DNA of 64,000 nucleotides from Methylobacterium gnaphalii (GTDB taxonomy: Bacteria > Pseudomonadota > Alphaproteobacteria > Rhizobiales > Beijerinckiaceae), in NCBI RefSeq assembly GCF_007992215.1, contig NZ_BJZV01000022.1:1-64000 (forward strand), in the 5' to 3' direction. Positions 14,919-22,202 of the stretch are shown piece by piece (the stretch's first letter is position 1; each line of letters starts with the position of its first letter). The notes under the pieces were generated by a model. The model was given only the letters and a program-made list of their open reading frames with translations, did not search any database and was not told the origin of the DNA. Made by a program: the position numbers and the translations under genes.

Positions 14919-15124
14919 CAGGCGGCACCCCGCGCTGTCGGTGGAACGAGCGTCAGGCGCGCAACCAGCACAGAGACGAAGGCGTCGCGTTGTTCTGCTG
15001 GTGTGTGCCAGTATGCGACCATCACAGCATCGCAGCGTGAGCTTGGAGAACCGAGCTGCATTGCTTCGCGGATGCGCCTTTCAGCAGCGGCCATTTGGGC
15101 CGAAGATTGAGGCCGATTAGGCAT
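14918..15124 (-). CDS. Small phage early protein, unknown function
   Basis: 68 aa starting MPNRPQSSAQMAAAERRIREAM; an ATG four codons upstream (15136) is also possible. The middle part CDAVMVAYWHTPAEQRDAFV is helical. Either start lies inside or at the edge of the divergent DUF4145 gene, so the two genes overlap head to head by 2 to 14 bases. The upstream promoter must lie within the DUF4145 gene or further right. Confidence 0.6.
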   Translation of the reverse strand: MPNRPQSSAQMAAAERRIREAMQLGSPSSRCDAVMVAYWHTPAEQRDAFVSVLVARLTLVPPTARGAA

Positions 15125-15860
15125 GGCAATACTCATGACCGACTGCCCGCATTGCGGACTTTCGAAAGCCTCTATGAAGCTGACTGCAATAAAGAATTGG
15201 CCTCCAGAAGTAGATGTTCCTATTGGCTATGCTAATACCAAGATTAAAAAGTTCAACCTTTCTGCGTCGGCAAATTGTCCCGCTTGCAATCGACCGGTCG
15301 GTGCAGTTGTTCAACACAAGGAAGGAGCGGCCGCTCACGTACAGTCCCCGCAAGAGGCGGACAGACTGCTTAAAAGCGAGAGTGAGCTTAGCGTTCTTGG
15401 CTATGTGGTGACCGAACTTTACCCACCGCCGCCCGAGCCTCGAATTCCCGACCATCTGCCGGAAGACTGCGAACGAGCCTTCGCGCAGGCGGAGCGCGCA
15501 TTCGCCAGAAAGGATACCGACGCCGCGGGCATGATGTACCGAAAGTCGCTCGAAGCTGCGTTCAAGATTGTCTACCCGACCGCAAAGGGCTCGCTGCAGG
15601 CTCGCATCAATGCGTTGGTCAAATCTCACGAGCTTCCGACTGCAATCGGCGAGTGGGCACACGAGGTCCGCGCAATCGGCAACGACGCCGCACACGAGGT
15701 CGATACCCTCAGTGAGCAGGACATGATCGCAGCCCGCGGCTTTGTTGACGCGGTGCTGCGCTACGCGATCAGCTTGCCGAAGGAGATCGAGCTTCGGCGC
15801 GCGGAAACGGTTGTGGCTGGAGCGGCGTCGGCCGAGCTGGCCGAAACGGCAAACGCCTGA
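15123..15860 (+). CDS. DUF4145 (HEPN-superfamily) protein with N-terminal zinc ribbon
   Basis: 245 aa. Residues 8-11 (CPHC) and about 57-60 (CPAC) form a zinc-ribbon-like module. From about 110 the DUF4145 domain begins (CERAFAQAERAFARKDTDAA, YRKSLEAAFKIVYP), with the conserved motif EVRAIGNDAAHEVDTL near 185. DUF4145 belongs to the HEPN-like helical proteins found beside restriction and toxin genes and fused to defence enzymes. The gene is inserted against the direction of the cro-early operon. The first about 250 bases are AT-rich, the rest GC-rich, suggesting a hybrid origin. Confidence 0.85.
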   Translation: MAILMTDCPHCGLSKASMKLTAIKNWPPEVDVPIGYANTKIKKFNLSASANCPACNRPVGAVVQHKEGAAAHVQSPQEADRLLKSESELSVLGYVVTELYPPPPEPRIPDHLPEDCERAFAQAERAFARKDTDAAGMMYRKSLEAAFKIVYPTAKGSLQARINALVKSHELPTAIGEWAHEVRAIGNDAAHEVDTLSEQDMIAARGFVDAVLRYAISLPKEIELRRAETVVAGAASAELAETANA

Positions 15861-15886
15861 GAAGTGACCAGCTGGGGCTGTCTGCA

Positions 15887-16123
15887 TTATGCCGAAGCCC
15901 TCGCGGGTTCGGTGGGAGCGGTCGTTGCCGCGAAAATCTCAGGACAAAGCAGGCGCCGACTGATGCCGCAGGCACCTTCGATCCTAATGGCCAGACGCGG
16001 AGAACAGCGCCCTGCCTTCTTGGCCTTCCAAATTGCTGCCTGTGAGACTGAGCACGCCGAAGCCAGCTTAGCTTCGGAGCCCTTGTCTCGAATAGCAGCC
16101 TCAATGAGGTGACGGACGCTCAT
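15887..16123 (-). CDS. Cro-like repressor (YdaS/Cro family)
   Basis: 78 aa. Residues about 5-60 form a five-helix Cro/YdaS-type DNA-binding domain: IEAAIRDKGSEAKLASACSV then SQAAIWKAKKAGRCSPRLAI and ACGISRRLLCPEIF. It diverges from the CI-like gene across 88 bases that carry operator repeats, the standard lysis/lysogeny switch. Its promoter is probably the TTGACA at 16160-16155 (minus) with TCATAA 17 bases on. It is convergent with DUF4145. Confidence 0.88.
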   Translation of the reverse strand: MSVRHLIEAAIRDKGSEAKLASACSVSQAAIWKAKKAGRCSPRLAIRIEGACGISRRLLCPEIFAATTAPTEPARASA

Positions 16124-16144
16124 GTCAGCGGTTATGAACGCTTT

Positions 16145-16198
16145 GGTTGTTGGTTGTCAACAACCAGAATGTTCGAGCCTACTAACAACCTCGGTTGT
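16145..16198. promoter_or_regulatory. cro/cI switch: operators built from GGTTGT/ACAACC and the cro promoter
   Basis: Two operator dyads are visible: GGTTGT-CA-ACAACC (16152-16165) and ACAACC-TC-GGTTGT (16185-16198). An extra GGTTGT half-site is at 16145. On the minus strand TTGACAACCAACAACC (16160-16145) provides a perfect -35 box TTGACA, with TCATAA 17 bases downstream, pointing at cro. The same 16-mer heads the plus-strand operon at 17281. Confidence 0.75.
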
Positions 16199-16211
16199 AG
16201 GGTCGTCGCCG

Positions 16212-16898
16212 ATGACTTGGCACGACCTCATTCGCGAGGCGCGCGACGCCTGCGTTCCTAAGCTCAGCCAGAAGGCGCTTGGCCTCAAGGTCGGTGTGTC
16301 CCAGGCCCTGATCGCCAAGATTGAAAACAATCAGGTGCAGGGCTCAGAGCACTTGGCGGCGATCATCAAGGAGCTGGGTCTCGATCCTGCAGATTTCCCC
16401 GAGGAAGCTTTCAAATCGCCCCGCGGCGGCAGCGCAAAGGTGGCTCCGCCTGCCGTTCCTGTTCCAGAATTCGCGCGAGATCCTGCCTACTGGGCGGCCG
16501 CCGCAGGATTGATCGGCGATGTTCCGCTCTACGCTGCCGCTGAGGGCGGCGAGGGCTCGCTGATTATCGAGAGAGACCCGATCGGCTCCGTGAAGCGGCC
16601 TCCCCTCCTCCAGGGAGTGAAAAACGGCTACGCCATCTACCACACCGGCGGATCAATGATTCCCGAGTTTGAGCCAGGCGATACGCTGTTCATCAATCCG
16701 AGGCTGCCTGTCCTGCGCGACACGTCTTGCGTCTTCTACGGCGCGGATGATGAAGAGCCAAAGGCGTCCGTTAAACGCTATCTGAGCCACACAGACGAAG
16801 AATGGACGGTTCGACAATTCTCACCGGATCGAACCTTCACGATGGCGCGCGAGGAATGGCCCCTGCGCCACCGCATCGTGTCGAAGAACTTCCGCTGA
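16212..16898 (+). CDS. CI/LexA-type phage repressor (XRE HTH plus S24 peptidase domain)
   Basis: 228 aa from ATG 16212 (MTWHDLIREARDACVPKLSQ); a longer frame upstream would run through the operators and is rejected. Residues about 5-60 are an XRE helix-turn-helix (LSQKALGLKVGVSQALIAKI). The C-terminal half is a LexA-like S24 domain with the conserved Ser in HTGGSMIPEFEPGDTLFIN (about 150-168) and Lys in ASVKRYL. The Ala-Gly cleavage site may be at AAAAGLIGDVP (about 96). It would keep lysogeny by binding the ACAACC/GGTTGT sites and be inactivated after SOS induction. Confidence 0.92.
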   Translation: MTWHDLIREARDACVPKLSQKALGLKVGVSQALIAKIENNQVQGSEHLAAIIKELGLDPADFPEEAFKSPRGGSAKVAPPAVPVPEFARDPAYWAAAAGLIGDVPLYAAAEGGEGSLIIERDPIGSVKRPPLLQGVKNGYAIYHTGGSMIPEFEPGDTLFINPRLPVLRDTSCVFYGADDEEPKASVKRYLSHTDEEWTVRQFSPDRTFTMAREEWPLRHRIVSKNFR

Positions 16899-16901
16899 GC
16901 C

Positions 16902-17162
16902 TCAAAATGGCAGGCCGTCTTCATTGCCCGGAATGCGCCCATAGCTAGCCAGCACGACCGGCTCATCAAATTCGCCGGTTGTCGGATCGCCTGTCCTTGA
17001 GAAGGCGATAACGCCGGATTTGCGCTCGGATAACCGTTCGGCCTGTCGACGCGCCGACGCCTCAGACCGAGCTTGGATCGGCGTATCCATACGGTGCCCC
17101 TGACGCCCTCCTGAAAAGCCCTGAACCACGAAGAAAGTCTTGCGCTGCGAGCGCTCGGCCAT
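16902..17162 (-). CDS. Conserved small phage protein, unknown function
   Basis: 86 aa starting MAERSQRKTFFVVQGFSGGR, with QARSEASARRQAERLSERKSG and a C-terminal VVLASYGRIPGNEDGLPF. It reads like a small DNA-associated or regulatory protein: a beta strand, an Arg-rich helix, then a beta strand (RKSGVIAFSRTGDP). It is convergent with the CI-like gene and divergent from the plus-strand operon, sharing the 180-base control region at 17163-17342. No function is known to me. Confidence 0.7.
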   Translation of the reverse strand: MAERSQRKTFFVVQGFSGGRQGHRMDTPIQARSEASARRQAERLSERKSGVIAFSRTGDPTTGEFDEPVVLASYGRIPGNEDGLPF

Positions 17163-17280
17163 TGTCGCGTCTCCTGTTCGTAGACGCCCAATGTTCCCTT
17201 TTTGTTCTTATCAGAGTCAATCGGGGAGACAGCAACCTGCCTGTGGACAACCGGAATAACAACCGATGCCGCGATGGTAG

Positions 17281-17309
17281 TTGACAACCAACAACCTCGG
17301 TTATAGCGT
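17281..17309 (+). promoter_or_regulatory. Promoter/operator of the plus-strand phage operon
   Basis: TTGACA (17281-17286) is a perfect -35 box in the 16-mer TTGACAACCAACAACC shared with the cro promoter. An operator-like ACAACC-TC-GGTTAT (17291-17304) lies where the -10 region is expected (TATAGC or TAGCGT). Two more ACAACC half-sites lie upstream (around 17247 and 17259). CI-type repression of the whole 17.3-24.9 kb operon, including integrase, is inferred. Confidence 0.65.
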
Positions 17310-17342
17310 TCGGTTATCGGCCTTCGATAGCGGAGCCCTCCG

Positions 17343-17471
17343 GTGCCTTTCCTCCTGCCCCACCTCCACGCCGCCGAGGCCTACGGCATCGCCGCGGGCT
17401 ACGGCTCCATCGCCATCTTCGCGCTGATGGCCGCCGGCTTCGGCAAAGCGCCTCTCGTTCGGGAGGCTTGA
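17343..17471 (+). CDS. Small phage membrane protein (42 aa), GTG start
   Basis: Starts at a GTG preceded by GGAG at six bases, giving a product whose middle (YGIAAGYGSIAIFALMAAGF) is one membrane span. It ends 3 bases before the next ATG. It is the first gene after the operon promoter. Too short for family assignment; translation is supported by the spacing and Shine-Dalgarno. Confidence 0.5.
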   Translation: MPFLLPHLHAAEAYGIAAGYGSIAIFALMAAGFGKAPLVREA

Positions 17472-17474
17472 TCG

Positions 17475-17882
17475 ATGTTCGGCCGCAACCTCACCATCAC
17501 CGAGCTTGTCTCTAGCCAGCTTTACGGCCAGACCCGCAAGACCTCTGGCGCCCGCATCCATCGCCAGAACCGCACCGCCAAGCGCGAGGCGGCCACCGGT
17601 GCGCAGCCGTGGTTCCTGACCGAGGCTGAGCGAGACGACCTCGTTGCGCAGCTCCAGGGCTTGCGCGGCCCGGCGAAGGCCGATGCCGCCTACCTCGTGA
17701 ACGTCGCGCCCTGCGTGCGGATGCTGGCGGAGGCCGTGCCGTCCTATCGCCGGCCGGGACACCTCGTGGTGCTGCTCTCGCATCGGCACGCGGTGCTGAT
17801 GGGGAACGTGCTGCGGCGGCTGGACGGACCGGTGCCGGGGCTCGAGCGGGTCGATGAGATCGCGTGCCGGAGGGCTTCCTGA
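17475..17882 (+). CDS. Phage protein of unknown function (135 aa)
   Basis: Begins MFGRNLTITELVSSQLYGQT, basic N-terminal half with RIHRQNRTAKREAATG, then helices including LTEAERDDLVAQLQGL and a hydrophobic PGHLVVLLSHRHAVLMGNVL. The stop overlaps the next start (TGATG). No recognisable domain. The operon position directly behind the repressible promoter suggests early or lysogeny-related expression. Confidence 0.65.
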   Translation: MFGRNLTITELVSSQLYGQTRKTSGARIHRQNRTAKREAATGAQPWFLTEAERDDLVAQLQGLRGPAKADAAYLVNVAPCVRMLAEAVPSYRRPGHLVVLLSHRHAVLMGNVLRRLDGPVPGLERVDEIACRRAS

Positions 17883-18196
17883 TGCCCTTCGAGCTCGTGC
17901 AATCACCAGACGGCTATGTCGCTCTCCTCGACGGCGCGCAGGCCGCAGAGGTCGTCTACGACCCACAGTTTCGCGCTTGGACCATCACGGCCGACCGCGA
18001 TCGCTTCGCGGCTCCGGTCAATCTGCCCGGCGTCTTCCGAGGCCTGTTCACTCATGAGGTGAAGACGCTCGGCGACGTGTTCCGGTTCTTCGGCGTCCCG
18101 CTGCCGGGTTCGGCCGAAGTCGAGCGCTCGTTGATCGACATCGCGCATCACCGCGGCACCACCATCCTCGACCGTCTTGAAAGGGATGCCGCCTGA
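17882..18196 (+). CDS. Phage protein of unknown function (104 aa)
   Basis: Start chosen at the ATG in the TGATG overlap (MPFELVQSPDGYVALLDGAQ). It has a beta-rich N-terminus, WTITADRDRF, then a helical C-terminus (VERSLIDIAHHRGTTILDRL). An in-frame ATG six codons upstream is less likely. It overlaps the next gene by one base. Function unknown. Confidence 0.65.
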   Translation: MPFELVQSPDGYVALLDGAQAAEVVYDPQFRAWTITADRDRFAAPVNLPGVFRGLFTHEVKTLGDVFRFFGVPLPGSAEVERSLIDIAHHRGTTILDRLERDAA

Positions 18197-18468
18197 TGCG
18201 CTCGCATGCCTTCAAAACGGCGATCTCTGTCGCGGTCGGCACGGGCGCATCGGCCCCGCTGCCTTTGCTCCTTACCTACCGCGTCACCCGAGGTGGCGAT
18301 GTCGAGATCCAGACGGCCCGCGTCCTCGGCGAGGACGTGCCGAACTGCATGCTGCGCCGGATCGAGAACGACGCCAGCCTGATCGGCGAGCTTCGAGCCA
18401 AGGCAACCGAGGACGTCGCTGACGACCGACTGCGCCGGCGCGAGCTCGCTTTCGCGAGGGCGGCATGA
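18196..18468 (+). CDS. Phage protein of unknown function (90 aa)
   Basis: MRSHAFKTAISVAVGTGASA could resemble a signal or membrane-proximal region but is weakly hydrophobic. The following LLLTYRVTRGGDVEIQTARV is beta-rich and the C-terminus is a charged helix (DDRLRRRELAFARAA). Both ends overlap neighbours (TGATG, ATGA), so it belongs to the operon. No family assigned. Confidence 0.6.
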   Translation: MRSHAFKTAISVAVGTGASAPLPLLLTYRVTRGGDVEIQTARVLGEDVPNCMLRRIENDASLIGELRAKATEDVADDRLRRRELAFARAA

Positions 18469-18596
18469 ACGGCGCCGCGCTCGCCCTCAGCGGCTTCGTC
18501 TTCGTCGGCCTTTCGGTCGGCGCGATGATCGCGATCCCCCTGCTCATTCGCTGGAACGACCTGCGCGAGCGCCGCCGCGGAGGGTGGCATGGCTGA
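18465..18596 (+). CDS. Small phage membrane protein (43 aa)
   Basis: MNGAALALSGFVFVGLSVGA followed by MIAIPLLIRWNDLRERRRGG: one membrane span with a basic C-terminal tail. Its ATG overlaps the previous stop and its end overlaps the next start by 8 bases. This is one of several tiny membrane genes in this prophage, all of unknown role. Confidence 0.55.
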   Translation: MNGAALALSGFVFVGLSVGAMIAIPLLIRWNDLRERRRGGWHG

Positions 18597-18882
18597 GCCA
18601 GAGATTACCTTTCCGCAGCCTGTTGAGTTCGGCCGACGCCAGGACGATTCCGTTTGGATCAGCTTCGGCACGCCGTTCAAGGAGCACCTGGCATACGATT
18701 GGCCCGGGACACTGAAGCAGGCGTCCGACATCGCTCAGGCGCTCAACGCCATCCCGCAGGTGGTCCGAACTCTTCGCGCCGTCCAGGCAGATATTCGTGC
18801 CCCCGACACCGACACGATGTTGTCGCGCGCCACCGGCGAGTTGATCGAGGAGGCTTTCGCTGCGCTCGGGGTGCGCCCGTGA
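18589..18882 (+). CDS. Phage protein of unknown function (97 aa)
   Basis: MAEPEITFPQPVEFGRRQDD then SVWISFGTPFKEHLAYDWPG and a helical second half (LKQASDIAQALNAIPQVVRT). Acidic overall. It overlaps the previous gene by 8 bases and the next by 4 (GTGA). No family recognised; an accessory phage protein. Confidence 0.65.
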   Translation: MAEPEITFPQPVEFGRRQDDSVWISFGTPFKEHLAYDWPGTLKQASDIAQALNAIPQVVRTLRAVQADIRAPDTDTMLSRATGELIEEAFAALGVRP

Positions 18883-19274
18883 GCCGCCTTTACTGCTCAG
18901 CCGAGAGCGAGGACGTCGGCACCACGCGGCGCCGGCCCCTGCCGCCCTCCCAGAAGCTCGAGCTGTACGAGAAACAGAAGGGTATCTGCCCGCTCTGCGA
19001 GCTCTTCATGGTGCCCGGCAAGAAGCTGATTGACGAGCACCTGCGCTGGCTCGGCCTGGGCGGCACCAACGACTTCGACAACCGGGCGATCGTCCATAAG
19101 GCTTGCGCCGACCTCAAGACGCACGGCCCCCGGGGCGACTTGGCCCGCATCGCCGACGCCAAGGCTCAGAAGCGAGCCGCCCTCGGCTTCAAGGCCCCCA
19201 AGGGCCGCCCGATGCCCGGTTCCCGCGCCTCCGGCCTGAAGAAGCGCATGGACGGAACGGTGGTGCCCCGATGA
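18879..19274 (+). CDS. HNH endonuclease (second, unrelated to the terminase-linked one)
   Basis: 131 aa from a GTG in GTGA overlap with the previous stop. The fold signature is KQKGICPLCELFM (Cys pair, about 35-47), DEHLRWLGLGGTNDFDNRAI (HNH core with the first His, about 56-75) and VHKACADLKT. The C-terminus is basic (GFKAPKGRPMPGSRASGLKK). It resembles phage HNH nucleases in lysogeny or DNA-modification modules; here it precedes the C5 methylase, so a restriction-like or recombination role is possible. Confidence 0.82.
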   Translation: MSRLYCSAESEDVGTTRRRPLPPSQKLELYEKQKGICPLCELFMVPGKKLIDEHLRWLGLGGTNDFDNRAIVHKACADLKTHGPRGDLARIADAKAQKRAALGFKAPKGRPMPGSRASGLKKRMDGTVVPR

Positions 19275-19329
19275 GCGCGCCTGCTGTCTCGCCTCCCCGC
19301 CGCAGCCTCTACGTCTCGGAGTCCTCCCG

Positions 19330-20142
19330 ATGACCCAGATCCGCAAGGAAGAGGATGGGGGTGGGAAGCTTCGGGTGCTCGACCTGTTTTCGGGCATCGG
19401 AGGCTTAGCGCTTGGCCTTGAGCGAACCGGCGGCTTTGTGCCGGCGGCCTTCTGCGAAATCGAGCCCTACTGCCGGCAAGTGCTGGCACGCCATTGGCCG
19501 GAGGTGCCGCAATACGATGACGTCCGCACCCTCACGGCAGACCGACTTCGCGCTGATGGAGTCACTGTGGACGCAATCTGCGGAGGCTTCCCCTGCCAAG
19601 ACATTAGTTGGGCCGGCTTCGGTGGTGGCCTGTCAGGAAGTCGTTCGGGACTTTGGTTCGAATACGCACGGCTCGTGGGCGAGCTTCGACCAGACCTCGT
19701 CATCGTGGAAAACGTCGCAGCTCTCCTTGCTCGGGGAATTGATGTCGTTTGCGGGACCTTGGCCGCCTTCGGGTACGATGCGGAGTGGTCGCCTGTATCC
19801 GGCTGCTCCGTGGGTCTACCACACCCACGACAGCGAATGTTCCTTGTGGCCTACCCCAACGGCGTCGATGGACGGCAGAGGGTTCGGTATCCCACTCCAC
19901 GACCGGACTGGGCGCTACAAGAAGTCGACCGTTTCACGCGTACACGCGCTCGTTCGCGAGCACGGCTGGCGAATCCATCCTCGCTTTACCGAGGCGCTGA
20001 TGGGGTTCCCTTCGGGATGGAGCGCAATCGCGCCATCGGAAACGCCGTCTCCCCCGACGTCGGAGAATTCGTAGGCCACAAGTCGCTCGCCATCCTGGCT
20101 GCGCACGCCTCCGCTCGCACCTTCCCCCTCGCAGCGGAGTAA
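19330..20142 (+). CDS. C5-cytosine DNA methyltransferase, phage-encoded
   Basis: 270 aa. Conserved motifs are in order: I (VLDLFSGIGGLALGLE, about 16-31), IV with the catalytic Cys (GGFPCQDIS, about 85-93), VI (VIVENV, about 124-129), VIII (VGLPHPRQRMFLVAY, about 161-175) and X (RNRAIGNAVSPDV, about 236-248). The target-recognition region between VIII and X is short. Such enzymes protect phage DNA from restriction. GGAGT precedes the ATG. The coding region overlaps a second meaningful reading frame (19412-20074). Confidence 0.88.
   Translation: MTQIRKEEDGGGKLRVLDLFSGIGGLALGLERTGGFVPAAFCEIEPYCRQVLARHWPEVPQYDDVRTLTADRLRADGVTVDAICGGFPCQDISWAGFGGGLSGSRSGLWFEYARLVGELRPDLVIVENVAALLARGIDVVCGTLAAFGYDAEWSPVSGCSVGLPHPRQRMFLVAYPNGVDGRQRVRYPTPRPDWALQEVDRFTRTRARSRARLANPSSLYRGADGVPFGMERNRAIGNAVSPDVGEFVGHKSLAILAAHASARTFPLAAE
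19412..20074 (+). CDS. Overlapping +1-frame product resembling a phage methylase-associated Ser/Pro-rich family
   Basis: This frame lies wholly inside the C5 methylase gene. It is open for 220 codons from a TTG with GGAGG eight bases upstream. It reads strings I know from phage proteins often annotated with cytosine methylases: FDQTSSSWKTSQLSLLGELM, WPPSGTMRSGRLYP, SLWPTPTASMDGRG and the C-terminal HPRFTEALMGFPSGWSAI. Such proteins occur independently of an overlapping methylase in other phages, as far as I recall. Dual coding, or a gene whose family itself arose by overprinting, are both possible. The TTG start is uncertain; an internal ATG near 19517 is an alternative. Confidence 0.45.
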   Translation: MALSEPAALCRRPSAKSSPTAGKCWHAIGRRCRNTMTSAPSRQTDFALMESLWTQSAEASPAKTLVGPASVVACQEVVRDFGSNTHGSWASFDQTSSSWKTSQLSLLGELMSFAGPWPPSGTMRSGRLYPAAPWVYHTHDSECSLWPTPTASMDGRGFGIPLHDRTGRYKKSTVSRVHALVREHGWRIHPRFTEALMGFPSGWSAIAPSETPSPPTSENS

Positions 20143-20147
20143 ATCCG

Positions 20148-21899
20148 ATGACCACCACATCGAACAACGAGGCGGCCGGAGCGGCTTGGGTGCTCGTTCC
20201 GCGCGAGCCGACCGAAGAGATGATGAAGGTTGGCTCCGCTGCACGCTGGCAGTCTCCAATTCGAGACGCTGACAGTGTTTACGAGATTTACCGCGCCATG
20301 CTCGCTGCGGCTCCAATACCGCGCTGTCAGGACACCTGCGCCGTTGCTATCGCCGATGCTGACGGCAAGCCGTGCCTGGATTGCGCCGAAGCAGCAGCCG
20401 CCCTCGCAAAACCCCCATCCCAATCAGGAGATCTGGAAGAGCTGAAGAGGCTGTCGGAGGCTGCAACCAAGGGGACCTTCTACACCGTCGATCAGCCGTG
20501 GGGGCACGGGGACTGGATCGTCGCCGGCAGCCCCGACCCACATGCCGGCAAGCCAATTTGCACTTTCGATGACGTCTTGCTGGGGCTCGACGTTGAGGAA
20601 GAGCAGGACACGGACATTGATCCGCAGGACAACGCGGCTTTCGTTGCCGCCGCCGTCAACTACGTCCGCGCCCTCCTCTCCCAACCCAAACCACCGGGAC
20701 GCCTGGACCGGGAGACTTCGGAAAAGCCAGAAGCTTGGATAGTCACGCGGCGCTACTATGATCGCCCTGAAACTGTGCAGCTTCTAGCATACGAGCCTGA
20801 TCTTGAGGGCTACCCGAAGCATATGTTCGATGTGGTGCCGCTATATCGGAAAGTAGAGAACGCATCCGCCAAAGACGCCATCCTCGCCAGCGCCGGAACA
20901 ACGGGAGATGGGGGAGAGGACGAACCACACAACGAAGCCACGCAAGTCACCCTCGGGGAAGGGCTCGTCGACATCACCGTTATCACGCACGAAGGTAAGT
21001 CCGGTGTCCTGTTTCGGCCTCGTGCGGAGAAGATCCCGTTCGGCGAGCCCGGTGAGTTGCCGGAGGGCGATTACTGGCCGGTTGCCGGCGACGTCGTGCT
21101 GTGGGTCTCGGGAGAAGGTCCGCAGGTTGCTATTGATGCTCTGACCGCCCTCGCCAAACCCGCCCCCGCACCAAATGCGGCGATCGAGGGGGCTGTACCT
21201 GCCGGGCATTGTCCGATCTGCGGGCGATCCGACAAGCCACCCTGCCAGCCAGGACCAGAGGCCGACGAGTGCGGTCGGCGTGCCATGTTCGACCAGTTCG
21301 GCGAGCAGACTGTTCGCGGTCGGTCTTGTCAGGGCATGGACCCGAACGAGCCATACGATCCGCTGAAGGTCGCCGTATGGGCAGCGATCCTGCCTTTTCG
21401 GAACGAGCTACTGGAGACTGGCGGCGTCACCTTCATGGGTCTGCGCAACGCGGTCGTCGAGGCCGTTCGGTCCTTCGCAATCGCGTCTCAGGCGTCCCTC
21501 GCCGCCTCATCCTCACCGCAGGGCAACGTGGCGGGGTGGCAGAGCCAAGCCGCATCCGATGTGCTGGCCGAGCGGAGTAGAAAGCTTGAGGCAGAAGGCT
21601 GCACATTCGAGTACGACGACACGCAAACGTGTGGTGAAATGGCTCGGGCCGCATCGTGCTACGCCGAGCGTGCCGCCCTGGCTTCTCAGTGTGTCGCCCA
21701 GGGTCTCTACGCGCCGAAAGACATCGACGCCGAGGTGCGACTCCCGACGCCGGCAAACTGGCCGTGGGATCGGATCTGGTGGAAGTTCGGGAGCCGTCGT
21801 CAGGCACTCGTCAAAGCCGGCGCCCTGATCCTCGCTGAGATCGAACGGCTCGACCGCGCATCGCTCCCCGCCGTTCCGGCTTCCGGCAAGGAGGGCTGA
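20148..21899 (+). CDS. Large mosaic phage protein built of small accessory modules
   Basis: 583 aa. The N-terminal module (WVLVPREPTEEMMKVGSAAR ... IYRAMLAAAP, about 14-53) is a common Ea22-like phage segment. The middle has an acidic region with WIVAGSPDPHAG, a YYDRPETVQLLAYEP segment, and a Cys cluster (HCPICGRSDKPPC, about 352-364). The C-terminal module contains SDVLAERSRKLEAEGCTFEY and NWPWDRIWWKFGSRRQALVK (about 545-565), seen alone in other phage proteins. It appears to be a fusion of several stand-alone phage domains. Function unknown. GGAGTAA precedes the ATG. Confidence 0.75.
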   Translation: MTTTSNNEAAGAAWVLVPREPTEEMMKVGSAARWQSPIRDADSVYEIYRAMLAAAPIPRCQDTCAVAIADADGKPCLDCAEAAAALAKPPSQSGDLEELKRLSEAATKGTFYTVDQPWGHGDWIVAGSPDPHAGKPICTFDDVLLGLDVEEEQDTDIDPQDNAAFVAAAVNYVRALLSQPKPPGRLDRETSEKPEAWIVTRRYYDRPETVQLLAYEPDLEGYPKHMFDVVPLYRKVENASAKDAILASAGTTGDGGEDEPHNEATQVTLGEGLVDITVITHEGKSGVLFRPRAEKIPFGEPGELPEGDYWPVAGDVVLWVSGEGPQVAIDALTALAKPAPAPNAAIEGAVPAGHCPICGRSDKPPCQPGPEADECGRRAMFDQFGEQTVRGRSCQGMDPNEPYDPLKVAVWAAILPFRNELLETGGVTFMGLRNAVVEAVRSFAIASQASLAASSSPQGNVAGWQSQAASDVLAERSRKLEAEGCTFEYDDTQTCGEMARAASCYAERAALASQCVAQGLYAPKDIDAEVRLPTPANWPWDRIWWKFGSRRQALVKAGALILAEIERLDRASLPAVPASGKEG

Positions 21900-21902
21900 G
21901 CG

Positions 21903-22202
21903 ATGGGCGTCACACACGACCTCAAGACGCTACCGGTCTACTTCGATGCGGTGGAGCGCGGCGAGAAGACGTTCGAGATCCGGCGAGACGATCGCGGCTT
22001 CCAGAAGGGCGACATTGTTCGGCTGGGTCGCCTACACCCTGACGGTGGTTTTTGCGCCCGAGGCGGAGGCCGGACCAGCTTTTTTGGCGGCGCAGTGTCC
22101 CTTGAGCGCCGCATCTCGTGGATCTTGACGGGCGGCCAGTACGGCCTTGAGCCCGGCTACGTGATCCTGGCGCTGAGACCGGTCACGGAGGCTCAGCCAT
22201 GA
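21903..22202 (+). CDS. DUF3850 (ASCH/PUA-like) phage protein
   Basis: 99 aa. HDLKTLPVYFDAVERGEKTF followed by EIRRDDRGFQKGDIVRLGRL is the DUF3850 pattern (H-LK--P-YF-AV--G-K-FE-R-NDR-F--GD), and GGQYGLEPGYVILALRP completes the small beta barrel. The related ASCH and PUA folds bind RNA or modified nucleosides. In phages such genes often sit near methylases. It overlaps the following gene by 4 bases. Confidence 0.85.
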   Translation: MGVTHDLKTLPVYFDAVERGEKTFEIRRDDRGFQKGDIVRLGRLHPDGGFCARGGGRTSFFGGAVSLERRISWILTGGQYGLEPGYVILALRPVTEAQP

